Shown one piece after another: positions 12,467 to 20,574 of a stretch of 21,860 nucleotides of DNA. The stretch is from Microbacteriaceae bacterium. GTDB lineage: Bacteria; Actinomycetota; Actinomycetes; Actinomycetales; Microbacteriaceae. The notes below the pieces were generated by a model, which saw nothing but the letters and a program-made list of their open reading frames with translations, searched no databases and was not told the DNA's origin. The translations under genes were made by a program, and so were the position numbers. Each line of letters opens with the position of its first letter. The first letter of the stretch is position 1. The stretch spans positions 1-21,860 of the forward strand of contig CANGNR010000009.1 in assembly GCA_947455385.1 (NCBI GenBank), written 5' to 3'.

Positions 12467-14125
12467 ATGGCAGGCCACGACAGCCGCAACGCAAACGACT
12501 ATCGTCACCGCGACCGCATCCAGGTTCGACGCGCACTCGTCTCTGTTTCAGACAAGACCGGACTCGAGGAGCTCGCCCGCGCGCTCGGTGAGGCCGGCGT
12601 CGAGATCGTTTCGACCGGATCTACCGCCAAGACCATCGCGGCTCTCGGCGTGCCCGTTACCGAGGTTTCGCAGGTCACAGGGTTTCCAGAGTCGCTCGAT
12701 GGTCGCGTCAAGACCCTGCACCCCAAGGTTCACGCCGGCCTGCTAGCCGACCTTCGCCTGATTGACCACGAGAACCAGCTCGCCGAACTCGACATTCGCC
12801 CGTTCGAGCTCGTCATCGTCAACCTCTACCCATTCGTTCAGGCCATTCAGGCCGGAGCCGCAGGGGAGCAGGCCGTCGAGCAGATCGACATCGGTGGCCC
12901 CGCCATGGTGCGCGCCTCGGCCAAGAACCACGCCAACGTAGCCATCGTGGTTGACCCAGCTCGCTACCACGACATCATCGCAGCCATCGCAGATGGCGGC
13001 ACCACGCTCAAGCAGCGTCGCGAGCTGGCTGCCTCGGCCTTTGCCCATACCGCTAGATACGACACCGCGGTGGCCGGCTGGTTCGCAGACGAGCTCGACC
13101 GCGAATGGCGTCGCGACGCCGGTGCAACCACGACCGCCGAGTCTAAGAACCCTGGCTTTGGCGCCGACTTCGAGCTCACTGGCTCGCTCGTCAACGTGCT
13201 TCGCTACGGAGAGAACTCGCACCAGGCCGCCGCGCTCTATCGCGACACCCGCAAGGACGCCATCGCTGGCCTTGCCCAGGCTCGCCAGTACGGCGGCAAA
13301 GAGATGTCTTACAACAACTACGTCGACGCGGATGCCGCTGTGCGCGCCGCATACGATCACGAAGAGCCGGCCGTGGCGATCATCAAGCACGCCAACCCAT
13401 GCGGCATCGCCATAGCGACCCCAGATTCGGATGATCCGATCGCCGACGCTCACGCCCGCGCGCACCTGTGCGACCCGCTGAGCGCTTTCGGCGGAGTTAT
13501 CGCGGCAAACCGTCCTGTCACACTGGCGATGGCCCAGCAGATTGGCCCGGTCTTCACCGAGGTAATCGTTGCGCCAGGCTATGAGCTCACAGCTCTCGAA
13601 TACCTGCTGAACAAGAAGAAGGACCTTCGCATCCTCGAGCTGCCGGCCAACTTTGGCCGCCCGCAGCGAGAGTACCGCCAGATCTCTGGCGGCATCTTGG
13701 TTCAAGAGGTCGACGACTTTGACGACTTCAACACCTCAAACTGGAAGCTCGCAGCTGGCCCGATGGCCGACCACGCAACCCTCGCCGACCTCGCCTTTGC
13801 CTGGAAGGCCTGCCGCTCGGTTAAGTCGAACGCCATTCTGCTTGCCAAGGATGGCGCCGCCGTTGGCATCGGCATGGGCCAGGTGAACCGCAAGGACTCG
13901 TGCAACCTCGCCATCGACCGCGCCAACACCACTCGTGCCAAGGGCTCGGTCGCGGCTAGCGACGCGTTCTTTCCGTTTGCCGACGGCCTCGAGATTCTCA
14001 TCAGCGCGGGCATCAAGGCGGTAGTTCAGCCCGGTGGCTCCAAGCGTGACGACGAGATCATCGCCGCCGCCGAGGCAGCCGGCCTGACCATGTATTTCAC
14101 CGGCGAACGCCACTTCTTCCACTAA
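12467..14125 (+). CDS. purH: Bifunctional AICAR formyltransferase / IMP cyclohydrolase
   Basis: PurH carries out the last two steps of IMP synthesis: formylation of AICAR and ring closure. The 552 residues cover both domains. The N-terminal MGS-like cyclohydrolase domain shows SVSDKTGLEELA, VSTGSTAKTI, and DGRVKTLHPKVHAGLL. The C-terminal transferase domain shows LRYGENSHQ, MSYNNYVDADAA, the catalytic Lys307-His308 in IIKHANPCG, DPLSAFGGVIA, and the standard terminus QPGGSKRDDEII to GERHFFH. The ATG is supported by GAAAGG about 10 nt upstream. The first 20 residues, rich in His, Asn, Asp and Arg, form a short N-terminal extension before the cyclohydrolase fold. The upstream spacer carries two palindromes that may regulate it. 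Confidence 0.97.
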   Translation: MAGHDSRNANDYRHRDRIQVRRALVSVSDKTGLEELARALGEAGVEIVSTGSTAKTIAALGVPVTEVSQVTGFPESLDGRVKTLHPKVHAGLLADLRLIDHENQLAELDIRPFELVIVNLYPFVQAIQAGAAGEQAVEQIDIGGPAMVRASAKNHANVAIVVDPARYHDIIAAIADGGTTLKQRRELAASAFAHTARYDTAVAGWFADELDREWRRDAGATTTAESKNPGFGADFELTGSLVNVLRYGENSHQAAALYRDTRKDAIAGLAQARQYGGKEMSYNNYVDADAAVRAAYDHEEPAVAIIKHANPCGIAIATPDSDDPIADAHARAHLCDPLSAFGGVIAANRPVTLAMAQQIGPVFTEVIVAPGYELTALEYLLNKKKDLRILELPANFGRPQREYRQISGGILVQEVDDFDDFNTSNWKLAAGPMADHATLADLAFAWKACRSVKSNAILLAKDGAAVGIGMGQVNRKDSCNLAIDRANTTRAKGSVAASDAFFPFADGLEILISAGIKAVVQPGGSKRDDEIIAAAEAAGLTMYFTGERHFFH

Positions 14126-14155
14126 TCGTCATCCAACGTAAATAAACCAAACGGG

Positions 14156-14161
14156 TAGGCT
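14156..14161 (+). promoter_or_regulatory. Putative -10 element for mdh
   Basis: TAGGCT fits TAnnnT and is placed 36 nt before the mdh ATG in the 72-bp spacer. It resembles the TARRCT hexamers proposed for sucC and icd. The -35 region is not recognisable. Confidence 0.35.
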
Positions 14162-14197
14162 TAAACGCAGACCCCCAAAGAAAATCAGGAGAAAACT

Positions 14198-15154
14198 ATG
14201 TCCCGTCGCGGCAAGGTTTCAGTCATCGGTTCCGGTTTCTACGGCACCACCACCGCTCAGCGTCTGGCCGAGTACGACATCTTTGAGACCGTCGTTCTGA
14301 CCGACATTCTCGATGGCAAGCCACAGGGCGTTGCCCTAGACATCAACCAGTCGCGCTCAATCGAGGGCTTCGAGACCGAAGTTGTCGGTGCAACCACCCT
14401 GCCTGACGGCTCGGGCTACGAGGCAATCGCCGACAGCGACATCGTCGTGATCACCGCAGGTCTGCCACGCAAGCCTGGCATGAGCCGCATGGACCTGCTC
14501 GAGGTCAACGCCGGCATCGTCGGTGGAATCGCCAAGAACATCGCAAAGTTCGCTCCGAACGCCGTCATCCTGGTGGTGTCGAACCCACTCGACGAGATGA
14601 CCGCCCTCACTCAGAAGGCATCGGGATTCCCGAAGGAGCGCGTAATCGGTCAGGCCGGCGTGCTCGACACCGCCCGCTTCACCAACTTTGTTGCCGAGGC
14701 AACCGGCGCAGCCACCAAGGATGTTCACACCTTGACCCTCGGCTCGCACGGCGAGACCATGGTTCCGGTTCCGTCGGTTTCGACCGTCAACGGCAAGAAG
14801 ATCGTCGACGTGCTCGGTGCCGAGAAGGTCAATGAGCTGGTTGACCGCACCCGCAACGGTGGTGCCGAGATCGTTGCCCTGCTCAAGACCGGTTCGGCCT
14901 ACTACGCTCCTTCGGCAGCCGTAGCCCGCATGGCCAAGGCCGTGCACGAAGACTCTGGCGCCGTGTTCCCGGTTTGCGCGTGGGTCGACGGCGAGTTCGG
15001 CATCTCTGGCGTTTACCTCGGTGTCGAGGCTCAGCTGGGTGCCGGCGGCATCAAGAAGATCGTCGAGACCCCGCTAGAGGCCGACGAGCTGGCCGCCCTG
15101 CGCGTTGCCGCAGAGGCAGTTCGCGCCAAGCAGGCAGACGTCGAGAACCTCTAA
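14198..15154 (+). CDS. mdh: Malate dehydrogenase, LDH-like type
   Basis: This is an NAD-dependent malate/oxaloacetate oxidoreductase of 318 residues. The Rossmann glycine motif is GSGFYG (11-16), and Asp36 after beta-2 favours NAD over NADP. Malate rather than lactate specificity is indicated by Arg91 in GLPRKPGMSR, where lactate dehydrogenases have Gln. Other catalytic residues are Arg97, Asn129 in VSNPLD, Asp157 and Arg160 in LDTARF, and proton-relay His184. The relay segment reads GSHGETMVP instead of the commoner GGHGD. Overall it resembles the LDH-like MDH group rather than the cytosolic-type MDH used by mycobacteria and streptomycetes. A strong ribosome site (AGGAGAAAA) precedes ATG 14198. 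It appears monocistronic, with its own promoter-like element and a strong terminator. Confidence 0.95.
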   Translation: MSRRGKVSVIGSGFYGTTTAQRLAEYDIFETVVLTDILDGKPQGVALDINQSRSIEGFETEVVGATTLPDGSGYEAIADSDIVVITAGLPRKPGMSRMDLLEVNAGIVGGIAKNIAKFAPNAVILVVSNPLDEMTALTQKASGFPKERVIGQAGVLDTARFTNFVAEATGAATKDVHTLTLGSHGETMVPVPSVSTVNGKKIVDVLGAEKVNELVDRTRNGGAEIVALLKTGSAYYAPSAAVARMAKAVHEDSGAVFPVCAWVDGEFGISGVYLGVEAQLGAGGIKKIVETPLEADELAALRVAAEAVRAKQADVENL

Positions 15155-15163
15155 ACCAAACAC

Positions 15164-15180
15164 GGATGCCTTCGGGCACC
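15164..15180 (+). terminator. Small UUCG-capped hairpin after mdh
   Basis: TGCC-TTCG-GGCA forms a compact stem with the very stable UUCG tetraloop, extended by a GG/CC pair around a bulged A. It lies 9 bp after the mdh stop and just before the main terminator, so it may stabilise the mRNA 3' end. Confidence 0.4.
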
Positions 15181-15185
15181 TGCGC

Positions 15186-15223
15186 AAACCGCCGAGCCGC
15201 TTGGTTCGGCGGTTTCGCTTTTG
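15186..15223 (+). terminator. Intrinsic terminator of mdh
   Basis: Arms AAACCGCCGA (15186-15195) and TCGGCGGTTT (15206-15215) pair perfectly. The stem extends inward by a G-U and two G-C pairs to leave a 4-nt loop. The hairpin is followed by TCGCTTTT. This is the clearest rho-independent terminator in the window. Confidence 0.85.
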
Positions 15224-15242
15224 GGTGTTAGCCTAAAAGGCT

Positions 15243-15310
15243 GGTCTGACCGACCCGCCAACTAGCGCAACAATATGCCCGTTGACCCCTCTGGTCGGAA
15301 TACTTCGACC
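15243..15310. promoter_or_regulatory. Cluster of GGTC/GACC half-sites before exporter genes
   Basis: Six GGTC or GACC tetramers occur in 68 bp. They include the 9-bp palindrome GGTCTGACC (15243-15251) and an 18-bp dyad (15293-15310, 7 of 9 positions paired) that ends 7 bp before a -10-like TAGGTT at 15318. The placement suggests operator DNA controlling the exporter operon, but no regulator gene is adjacent. Confidence 0.3.
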
Positions 15311-15333
15311 TCAAACTTAGGTTGTTTTCAAAG

Positions 15334-17124
15334 ATGAAAAAGCGCGGAACCATAGCAACTCTGTTGCGGATATTTCCACACGCGAAGAGTGCTCTCCCGC
15401 GCATTATTCTCGGCACCCTCGCCGCCGTCGGCGCTCACATGATGGCGCTCGCGATTCCCGGCTACCTGCGCGGCCTGGTCGACAGCATCAAGTTAAATCT
15501 CAATCAGCCAACCCCTTCGGCCGTGATGCCGATTCTGGTTCCCGTGGTTCTCGCCGTCTTGGGCCTCGGCGCGCTCGAGGCCATCATGGTCTTGCTTCGC
15601 CGCTGGCTCGTGCTGACCCCCGGCACCCACGTGGAGGCCGGCCTTCGCCGCACCCTCTATGCCAAACTCCAAGATCTACCGGTTGCCTTTCACGACAAGT
15701 GGCCGAGCGGTCAGCTGCTGAGCCGCGCCACTGGCGACCTGAGCCTGATTCGCCGCTGGCTCTCGTTTGGCATCGTGCTGCTGATTGCAAACGCGATCAC
15801 GGTGGTTGTTGGCCTTGGCATGCTCTATTCGTTCAACTGGATTCTCGGCACCGTCTACCTGCTCATCGTTTCACCTCTCTGGGTGATCGGCTTCAGGTTC
15901 GAAAAGAACTATCACGCCACGGCCCGCCGCAGCCAAGACCAGGCCGGCGACCTCGCCACAGCGGTTGAGCAGTCGGTGCACGGCATCCGTGTTTTGAAGG
16001 CCTTCGGTCGCGGCGGCTTCATCACCGAGAAGTTCGCCAACGACGCCCTCGAACTTCGAAAGACCGAGCTGATCAAGGCCAAGATGGTTGCCTCGCTCTG
16101 GCTCTACCTAAGCGTGATTCCCGAGCTTGCACTTGGCGTTTCGCTGTTTGCCGGAGTCTGGCTCGTGCAGACCGGCCAGCTCACCATCGGCAGCCTAGCC
16201 GCGTTCATTCTGATTACTTCGGTGCTGCGCTGGCCAATGGACTCGGTTGGCTTCTTGCTCTCGATGACCATCGACGCCCAGACCGCGGTCGAGCGATTCT
16301 TTGAAGTTCTCGACGAGCCGGTGACGATTCGAGACCCAGAAGAGGCCGCCAAGGTCGAGCAGGTTCGGGGCCGCCTCGTGTTCGAGGGCGTGCACTTCAA
16401 ATACCAGGATGCGCCCGCGGAACAGGCCGACCTGCTCGACGGCGTCGACCTAGAGCTTCTGCCGGGCGAGTCTGTGGCCCTAATCGGAATTACGGGCAGC
16501 GGCAAGACCACGCTCACCGCGCTGGCAACCCGCCTGTATGAGGTGACCGCGGGCTCGGTCAGGCTCGACGGCGTCGACATTCGCGATCTCAGCCGCGAAG
16601 AGCTTCGCAGCCACATCGCGATGGCGTTCGAAGATGCGACGCTCTTTTCGGCGTCGGTGCGCGAAAACGTTCTGCTGGGCAACCCGACTGCCAGCGAGGC
16701 CGACCTCGAGCAGGCGCTTGCCATTGCGCAGGCCCAGTTTGTCTATGACCTGCCCGACGGGCTCGACACCAAGATCGGCGAAGAGGGCCTGAGCCTCAGC
16801 GGTGGTCAGCGTCAGCGACTCGCGCTTGCCCGCGCGGTTGCGGCCAAGCCCGCGGTGCTCGTGCTCGACGACCCACTCTCGGCGCTCGATGTAGACACCG
16901 AAGCAATGGTTGAGGATGCGCTGCGAACCGTGCTGAAGACCACGACCGCGCTCATCGTCGCTCACCGACCATCCACCGTTCAATTGGCCGACAAGGTTGC
17001 GCTGCTGCAGGATGGCCGCATCACGGCAGTCGGCAAGCACAGCGACCTGCTGGTCAGCAACGAACACTACCGTTTCGTCATCAGCAGCCTCGATGCTGCC
17101 GGACACATGATTGAGGTCAACTAA
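15334..17124 (+). CDS. ABC exporter half-transporter, degenerate ATP-site subunit
   Basis: This fused membrane/ATPase half-transporter has 596 residues from ATG 15334; a TTG at 15322 would add four. Six membrane helices occupy about residues 20-315. The nucleotide-binding domain has Walker A GITGSGKTT (from about 385) and a canonical LSGGQRQR signature (488-495). In Walker B, VLVLDDPLSALD, the catalytic Glu is replaced by Asp (bases 16870-16872). The Q-loop reads MAFEDATLF where a Gln is usual, and the H-loop His in VAHRPST is kept. Such changes mark the non-hydrolysing site of heterodimeric exporters. The stop codon overlaps the ATG of the next gene, its likely partner. The substrate is unknown; lipids or drugs are typical of the family. 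Confidence 0.92.
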   Translation: MKKRGTIATLLRIFPHAKSALPRIILGTLAAVGAHMMALAIPGYLRGLVDSIKLNLNQPTPSAVMPILVPVVLAVLGLGALEAIMVLLRRWLVLTPGTHVEAGLRRTLYAKLQDLPVAFHDKWPSGQLLSRATGDLSLIRRWLSFGIVLLIANAITVVVGLGMLYSFNWILGTVYLLIVSPLWVIGFRFEKNYHATARRSQDQAGDLATAVEQSVHGIRVLKAFGRGGFITEKFANDALELRKTELIKAKMVASLWLYLSVIPELALGVSLFAGVWLVQTGQLTIGSLAAFILITSVLRWPMDSVGFLLSMTIDAQTAVERFFEVLDEPVTIRDPEEAAKVEQVRGRLVFEGVHFKYQDAPAEQADLLDGVDLELLPGESVALIGITGSGKTTLTALATRLYEVTAGSVRLDGVDIRDLSREELRSHIAMAFEDATLFSASVRENVLLGNPTASEADLEQALAIAQAQFVYDLPDGLDTKIGEEGLSLSGGQRQRLALARAVAAKPAVLVLDDPLSALDVDTEAMVEDALRTVLKTTTALIVAHRPSTVQLADKVALLQDGRITAVGKHSDLLVSNEHYRFVISSLDAAGHMIEVN

Positions 17125-18929
17125 TGGCGATGCAGGGCGTTCAAGACGAAGAGAAAATCGACCTTTCTAAGGATGAGCAGAAGGCCGTTCGCGCGCGCTC
17201 GATGAAGCTGCTCGGCGAACTCGTTCGCCCGGTGCGCAACCGACTGTTCGGCTCGCTCGGCCTGGTTATCTCGGCTCAGGGCCTGCGTGTGCTCTTGCCG
17301 GGGCTAATCGCAATCGCGATCGACAAGGCGCTGCCGGCGGCCGTCAAGGGTGACTTTGTTCCACTGAACCTCCTGATTGTCGGATACCTGGCCACCGCGG
17401 CCGCATCCTCGGCTCTCATCGCGTTCTTCGTGCGATACGCCGCCAAGATCAACCAAGACATTCTGTTTGGACTGCGCAAGCGACTCTTTGCGCACACCCA
17501 GAGGCTAAGCATCGAGTTTCACGAGACCTACACATCCGGTCGCGTGATTTCACGCCAAACCAACGACCTAGACTCGATCATGGAGCTGCTCAACTCGGGC
17601 GGCAACGACATGATCGCCGGCCTGCTCTACATGATTTTCACCGCGGTCGCGATGATCCTGCTCGATGTATCTTCGTTTGGCATCATGCTGCTTTCGTTCA
17701 TTCCGCTCTACTTCTTGACCAGGTGGTTTCAGAAGCAGACTCGAACCAACTATCGCAAGACCCGCGTGGCCTCTGCTCGCCTGATCGTGCACTTCGTCGA
17801 GACGATGACCGGCATTCGTGCGGTCAAGGCGTTTCGCAAAGAACCCTCCAACGAAGAGAAGTACGAAGAGCTGGTTGAGGATTACCGCTATGTGAATGCG
17901 CGCGTGATTCAGCTGTTCGGAATCTATGACCCGGGCCTGATCATGATCGGCAACATCACGGCCGCCGCTGTGCTGTTCTATGGCGGCATCCGTGTTTTCG
18001 ATGGGCACCTTGGCGTCGGTGTGCTAATCGCCGCGATGCTTTATGTACGTCAGTTCTATGGCCCAATGGAACAGCTCGCGATGTTCTACAACTCGTATCA
18101 GTCGGCAAACTCGGGTCTCGAAAAGATCTCCGGCGTGCTCGAAGAGAAGCCTTCAGTTGCCGAGCCAGAAAATCCAACCCCCTTGGATGAGCCGAAGGGT
18201 CACCTCGAGTTCGACGCCGTTGAGTTTCACTATGGCAAGGGCCAGACCGTGCTGCCGAGCTTCAGCCTCGATATTCCGGCCGGCCAAACCATCGCACTGG
18301 TGGGCACCACGGGTGCCGGCAAGTCGACTCTAGCCAAGCTGGTTTCGCGCTTCTATGACCCAACCGAGGGAGCGGTTCGCCTAGACGACATCGACCTTCG
18401 CAACCTGGCCGACGAGACCCTTCGACGTGCCGTGGTCATGGTGACCCAGGAGGCATACCTGTTCTCGGGCTCGGTCGGCGACAACATCGCACTCGGCAAG
18501 CCAGGCGCCTCGCAAAATGAGATCGAGGCGGCCGCCAGGGCCGTCGGTGCCCACGAGTTCATCATGGCTCTGCCCGATGGCTACGGCACCGACGTGAATA
18601 AGCGCGGTGGCCGAGTGAGTGCCGGTCAGCGACAGCTGATCTCGTTTGCTCGAGCCTTTCTCGCTGACCCGGCCGTCTTGATTCTTGACGAAGCCACCGC
18701 CTCGCTCGACATTCCTAGCGAGCGCCTGGTGCAGCACGGACTCAAGACCCTGCTGGCCGACCGCACCGCGATCATCATCGCCCACCGCCTAAGCACGGTG
18801 TCGATCGCCGACCGCGTGCTCGTTCTTGAGCACGGTCAAATCATCGAGGATGACGCCCCCGCCAAGCTCATCGCCGGCAGCGGAAAGTTCGCCAAGATGC
18901 ACAAGGCCTGGCGCGACTCGCTCGTTTAG
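17124..18929 (+). CDS. ABC exporter half-transporter, catalytic subunit
   Basis: This is a 601-residue half-transporter whose ATG shares a base with the stop of the previous gene, implying coupled translation and heterodimer formation. After a charged N-terminus, six membrane helices (about 45-320) precede the ATPase domain. Walker A is GTTGAGKST (394-402), the Q-loop is VTQEAYLF with Gln, Walker B is ILDEATASLD with catalytic Glu523, and the H-loop is IAHRLSTV. The signature is VSAGQRQ (498-504), with Ala500 replacing the first Gly of SGGQ. Its hydrolytic residues are intact while its signature is altered, the exact complement of the partner. The stop overlaps the convergent amylase stop by 4 bp. 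No binding protein is encoded nearby, as expected for an exporter. Confidence 0.93.
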   Translation: MAMQGVQDEEKIDLSKDEQKAVRARSMKLLGELVRPVRNRLFGSLGLVISAQGLRVLLPGLIAIAIDKALPAAVKGDFVPLNLLIVGYLATAAASSALIAFFVRYAAKINQDILFGLRKRLFAHTQRLSIEFHETYTSGRVISRQTNDLDSIMELLNSGGNDMIAGLLYMIFTAVAMILLDVSSFGIMLLSFIPLYFLTRWFQKQTRTNYRKTRVASARLIVHFVETMTGIRAVKAFRKEPSNEEKYEELVEDYRYVNARVIQLFGIYDPGLIMIGNITAAAVLFYGGIRVFDGHLGVGVLIAAMLYVRQFYGPMEQLAMFYNSYQSANSGLEKISGVLEEKPSVAEPENPTPLDEPKGHLEFDAVEFHYGKGQTVLPSFSLDIPAGQTIALVGTTGAGKSTLAKLVSRFYDPTEGAVRLDDIDLRNLADETLRRAVVMVTQEAYLFSGSVGDNIALGKPGASQNEIEAAARAVGAHEFIMALPDGYGTDVNKRGGRVSAGQRQLISFARAFLADPAVLILDEATASLDIPSERLVQHGLKTLLADRTAIIIAHRLSTVSIADRVLVLEHGQIIEDDAPAKLIAGSGKFAKMHKAWRDSLV

Positions 18930-20488
18930 TTGAGCTTCGCCCAGCTCGCCTTGACGATGGCGATTGCGCTCTTGGCTGGAACGGTCACGAGCGCACGCCC
19001 GGTGGCCGAGACGGTAATCGTCGTGCCAACGCACTTCTTCTTTGATGTGATCGGCTTCTGACCGCCGCTGATCACGTCGCAGTAGGCGCCCTTGGGTTCA
19101 TGCACCAGCAGCGTGGTCTTGAGTGCCTTAGCCGTTGGGTTCATGGCGATGAAGCCGATGCCGCGGTTGTACTGCAGGATGCGACCGAGGCCGGTTGCCG
19201 GAATCTTGAGGTACTTGGCGTTGGTCTCGATGGTTGAGGCACCAACGGCATCGCGCCACGCAATCATGCCGCGAATCGCGGTCCAGCGATCCATGCAGAT
19301 GTAGGTGCCCTCGACATAGCTCGCCTGAGGCTTTAGCGCCTTGGTGCCGGCCGGGCAGACCGCGTTCGCATAGAGGTCGCTGCCTGGCTTGTAGTTTGGC
19401 GAACCGTTGCCGTCGTCGCTAAACGCGTATCCGGTGTAAAGCTCTGGCTTGCCAAACGAGTTCGACAGCATCAGGATGCTGGCCAGCTGGTAGGTGAGGC
19501 CATCCTTGTATGAAAGCGCGCCACCGTGGTGCTCGGTGTCGTGGTTCGACACCATGGTGATGGTGTGGGCGCTGTCGTTGAAGGTTTCGGTCCACAGGGC
19601 TCGGTTCGAATAGATGCCGGCCATGCCCAGCGGCAGGTTGTTCACGAGGTCGGTTGGCATCTGCCATGCCCAAACGTCGCTAAACGGAGTGAAGGCGTCG
19701 TTCTCGCTCGAGCTGCCGATGACCTCGGAGCCAAAGTATGGTGGGCGACCGTTGACGTCGTGAAGCAGACCCTTGATGGCAGAGAGATCTTCTGCGCCAA
19801 TGTGCTTGGCGGCATCAACGCGGAATCCGGCAACGCCGATGTCGATCAGGTCGTTTAGGTAGTTCGCGATGGTTTGGCGAACGTTTGGCTTCTCGGTTGC
19901 GAGGTCTGGCAGACCGCTCAGCGAGCAGTTCACCACCTGCCACTGGTCGCCATAATCCTGTATGTTGTCTGCGCAGTAGTGCGGGTCGCTCGGGTCGAGG
20001 TTTGCGTGAAAGTCATTCGGCGCGTAAAGACCCGGATAGTTGAAGCGCGAGAACTCGGTGTTCGCGTACCCGCTGCCGTCGCTAGCCGCCATGTGGTTGA
20101 TCACGGCATCCGCGATGATCTGCACGCCGGCTCGGTTGCACGCGTGCACCATGTTGATGAACTGCGCTCGAGTGCCAAGGTCAGATTCGAGCTTGTATGA
20201 GACCGGCTGGTAGTGAACCCACCAGGTCGAGCCGGTGATGTGCTCCTGCGGTGGCGAAATCTGCACCCAGTCGATGCCTTCGGGGCCGAGCACGTTGGTG
20301 CACTCCTTGGCAATTGAGTCCCAGTTCCAGAGGAACATCTGGATGCCGACCGATGCCTCGGTGATCTGCTTGTCTGGCACCGGCACGATGGGGCCGGATG
20401 CCTGCGCTGGCGCGGCTGAGAGGCCGGTGACCGCAAGCGCCGTAGCGGCAATCAGGGAGGTCAATTTGGCTAGGGAGTTGAGTCTCAT
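18926..20488 (-). CDS. Secreted alpha-amylase, GH13 family
   Basis: This is an extracellular endo-acting alpha-1,4-glucanase of 520 residues from the ATG at 20488. The Sec signal peptide has a basic start (MRLNSLAK), a hydrophobic core (residues 10-23) and AQA cleavage after residue 30. The four GH13 regions are intact: DAVINH (127-132), GFRVDAAKH with nucleophile Asp225, acid/base Glu255 in GSEVIG, and SNHDTEHHG with Asp317. The terminal 90 residues resemble the beta-sandwich amylase C-domain. Eight cysteines fit disulfide bonding outside the cell. The layout resembles the actinobacterial/animal-type amylases. A longer frame to 20542 exists but puts 18 extra residues before the signal peptide. 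It is convergent with the exporter and divergent from icd, the only - strand gene here. Confidence 0.93.
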   Translation of the reverse strand: MRLNSLAKLTSLIAATALAVTGLSAAPAQASGPIVPVPDKQITEASVGIQMFLWNWDSIAKECTNVLGPEGIDWVQISPPQEHITGSTWWVHYQPVSYKLESDLGTRAQFINMVHACNRAGVQIIADAVINHMAASDGSGYANTEFSRFNYPGLYAPNDFHANLDPSDPHYCADNIQDYGDQWQVVNCSLSGLPDLATEKPNVRQTIANYLNDLIDIGVAGFRVDAAKHIGAEDLSAIKGLLHDVNGRPPYFGSEVIGSSSENDAFTPFSDVWAWQMPTDLVNNLPLGMAGIYSNRALWTETFNDSAHTITMVSNHDTEHHGGALSYKDGLTYQLASILMLSNSFGKPELYTGYAFSDDGNGSPNYKPGSDLYANAVCPAGTKALKPQASYVEGTYICMDRWTAIRGMIAWRDAVGASTIETNAKYLKIPATGLGRILQYNRGIGFIAMNPTAKALKTTLLVHEPKGAYCDVISGGQKPITSKKKCVGTTITVSATGRALVTVPAKSAIAIVKASWAKLN

Positions 20489-20495
20489 GCCCCAA

Positions 20496-20501
20496 ATTCT
20501 A
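20496..20501 (-). promoter_or_regulatory. Putative -10 element for leaderless amylase mRNA
   Basis: Read on the minus strand, TAGAAT fits TAnnnT and is separated from the amylase ATG by 7 nt, so transcription would start at or next to the start codon. This also supports the shorter start at 20488 over 20542. Confidence 0.45.
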
Positions 20502-20516
20502 GGCGCGCCCAAGCGG

Positions 20517-20522
20517 TAGACT
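20517..20522 (+). promoter_or_regulatory. Putative -10 element for icd
   Basis: TAGACT fits TAnnnT, 52 nt upstream of the icd ATG, predicting a leader of about 46 nt that contains AAAGG as ribosome site. It lies 15 bp from the oppositely directed amylase -10 element. The following TGACC and TTGATTC also occur downstream of the sucC -10 element. Confidence 0.45.
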
Positions 20523-20574
20523 TGACCCATCTGTTGATTCACAGAGAACCGTTATAAGCGCAAAGGCTTCATCC

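Noticed and set aside
12743..13705. 320-codon open frame on the minus strand, opposite purH
   Set aside because: purH is intact with all motifs on the plus strand. The antisense frame shows no recognisable domain and is expected from codon bias in GC-rich DNA.
15322..15333. TTG start four codons upstream of the first exporter gene's ATG
   Set aside because: Neither has a strong ribosome site, but the ATG is the better codon and the TTG overlaps the -10 candidate TAGGTT. It remains possible.
20489..20542. 18-residue N-terminal extension of the amylase
   Set aside because: It would place extra residues ahead of a textbook signal peptide and run through the proposed -10 element; the ATG at 20488 fits better.
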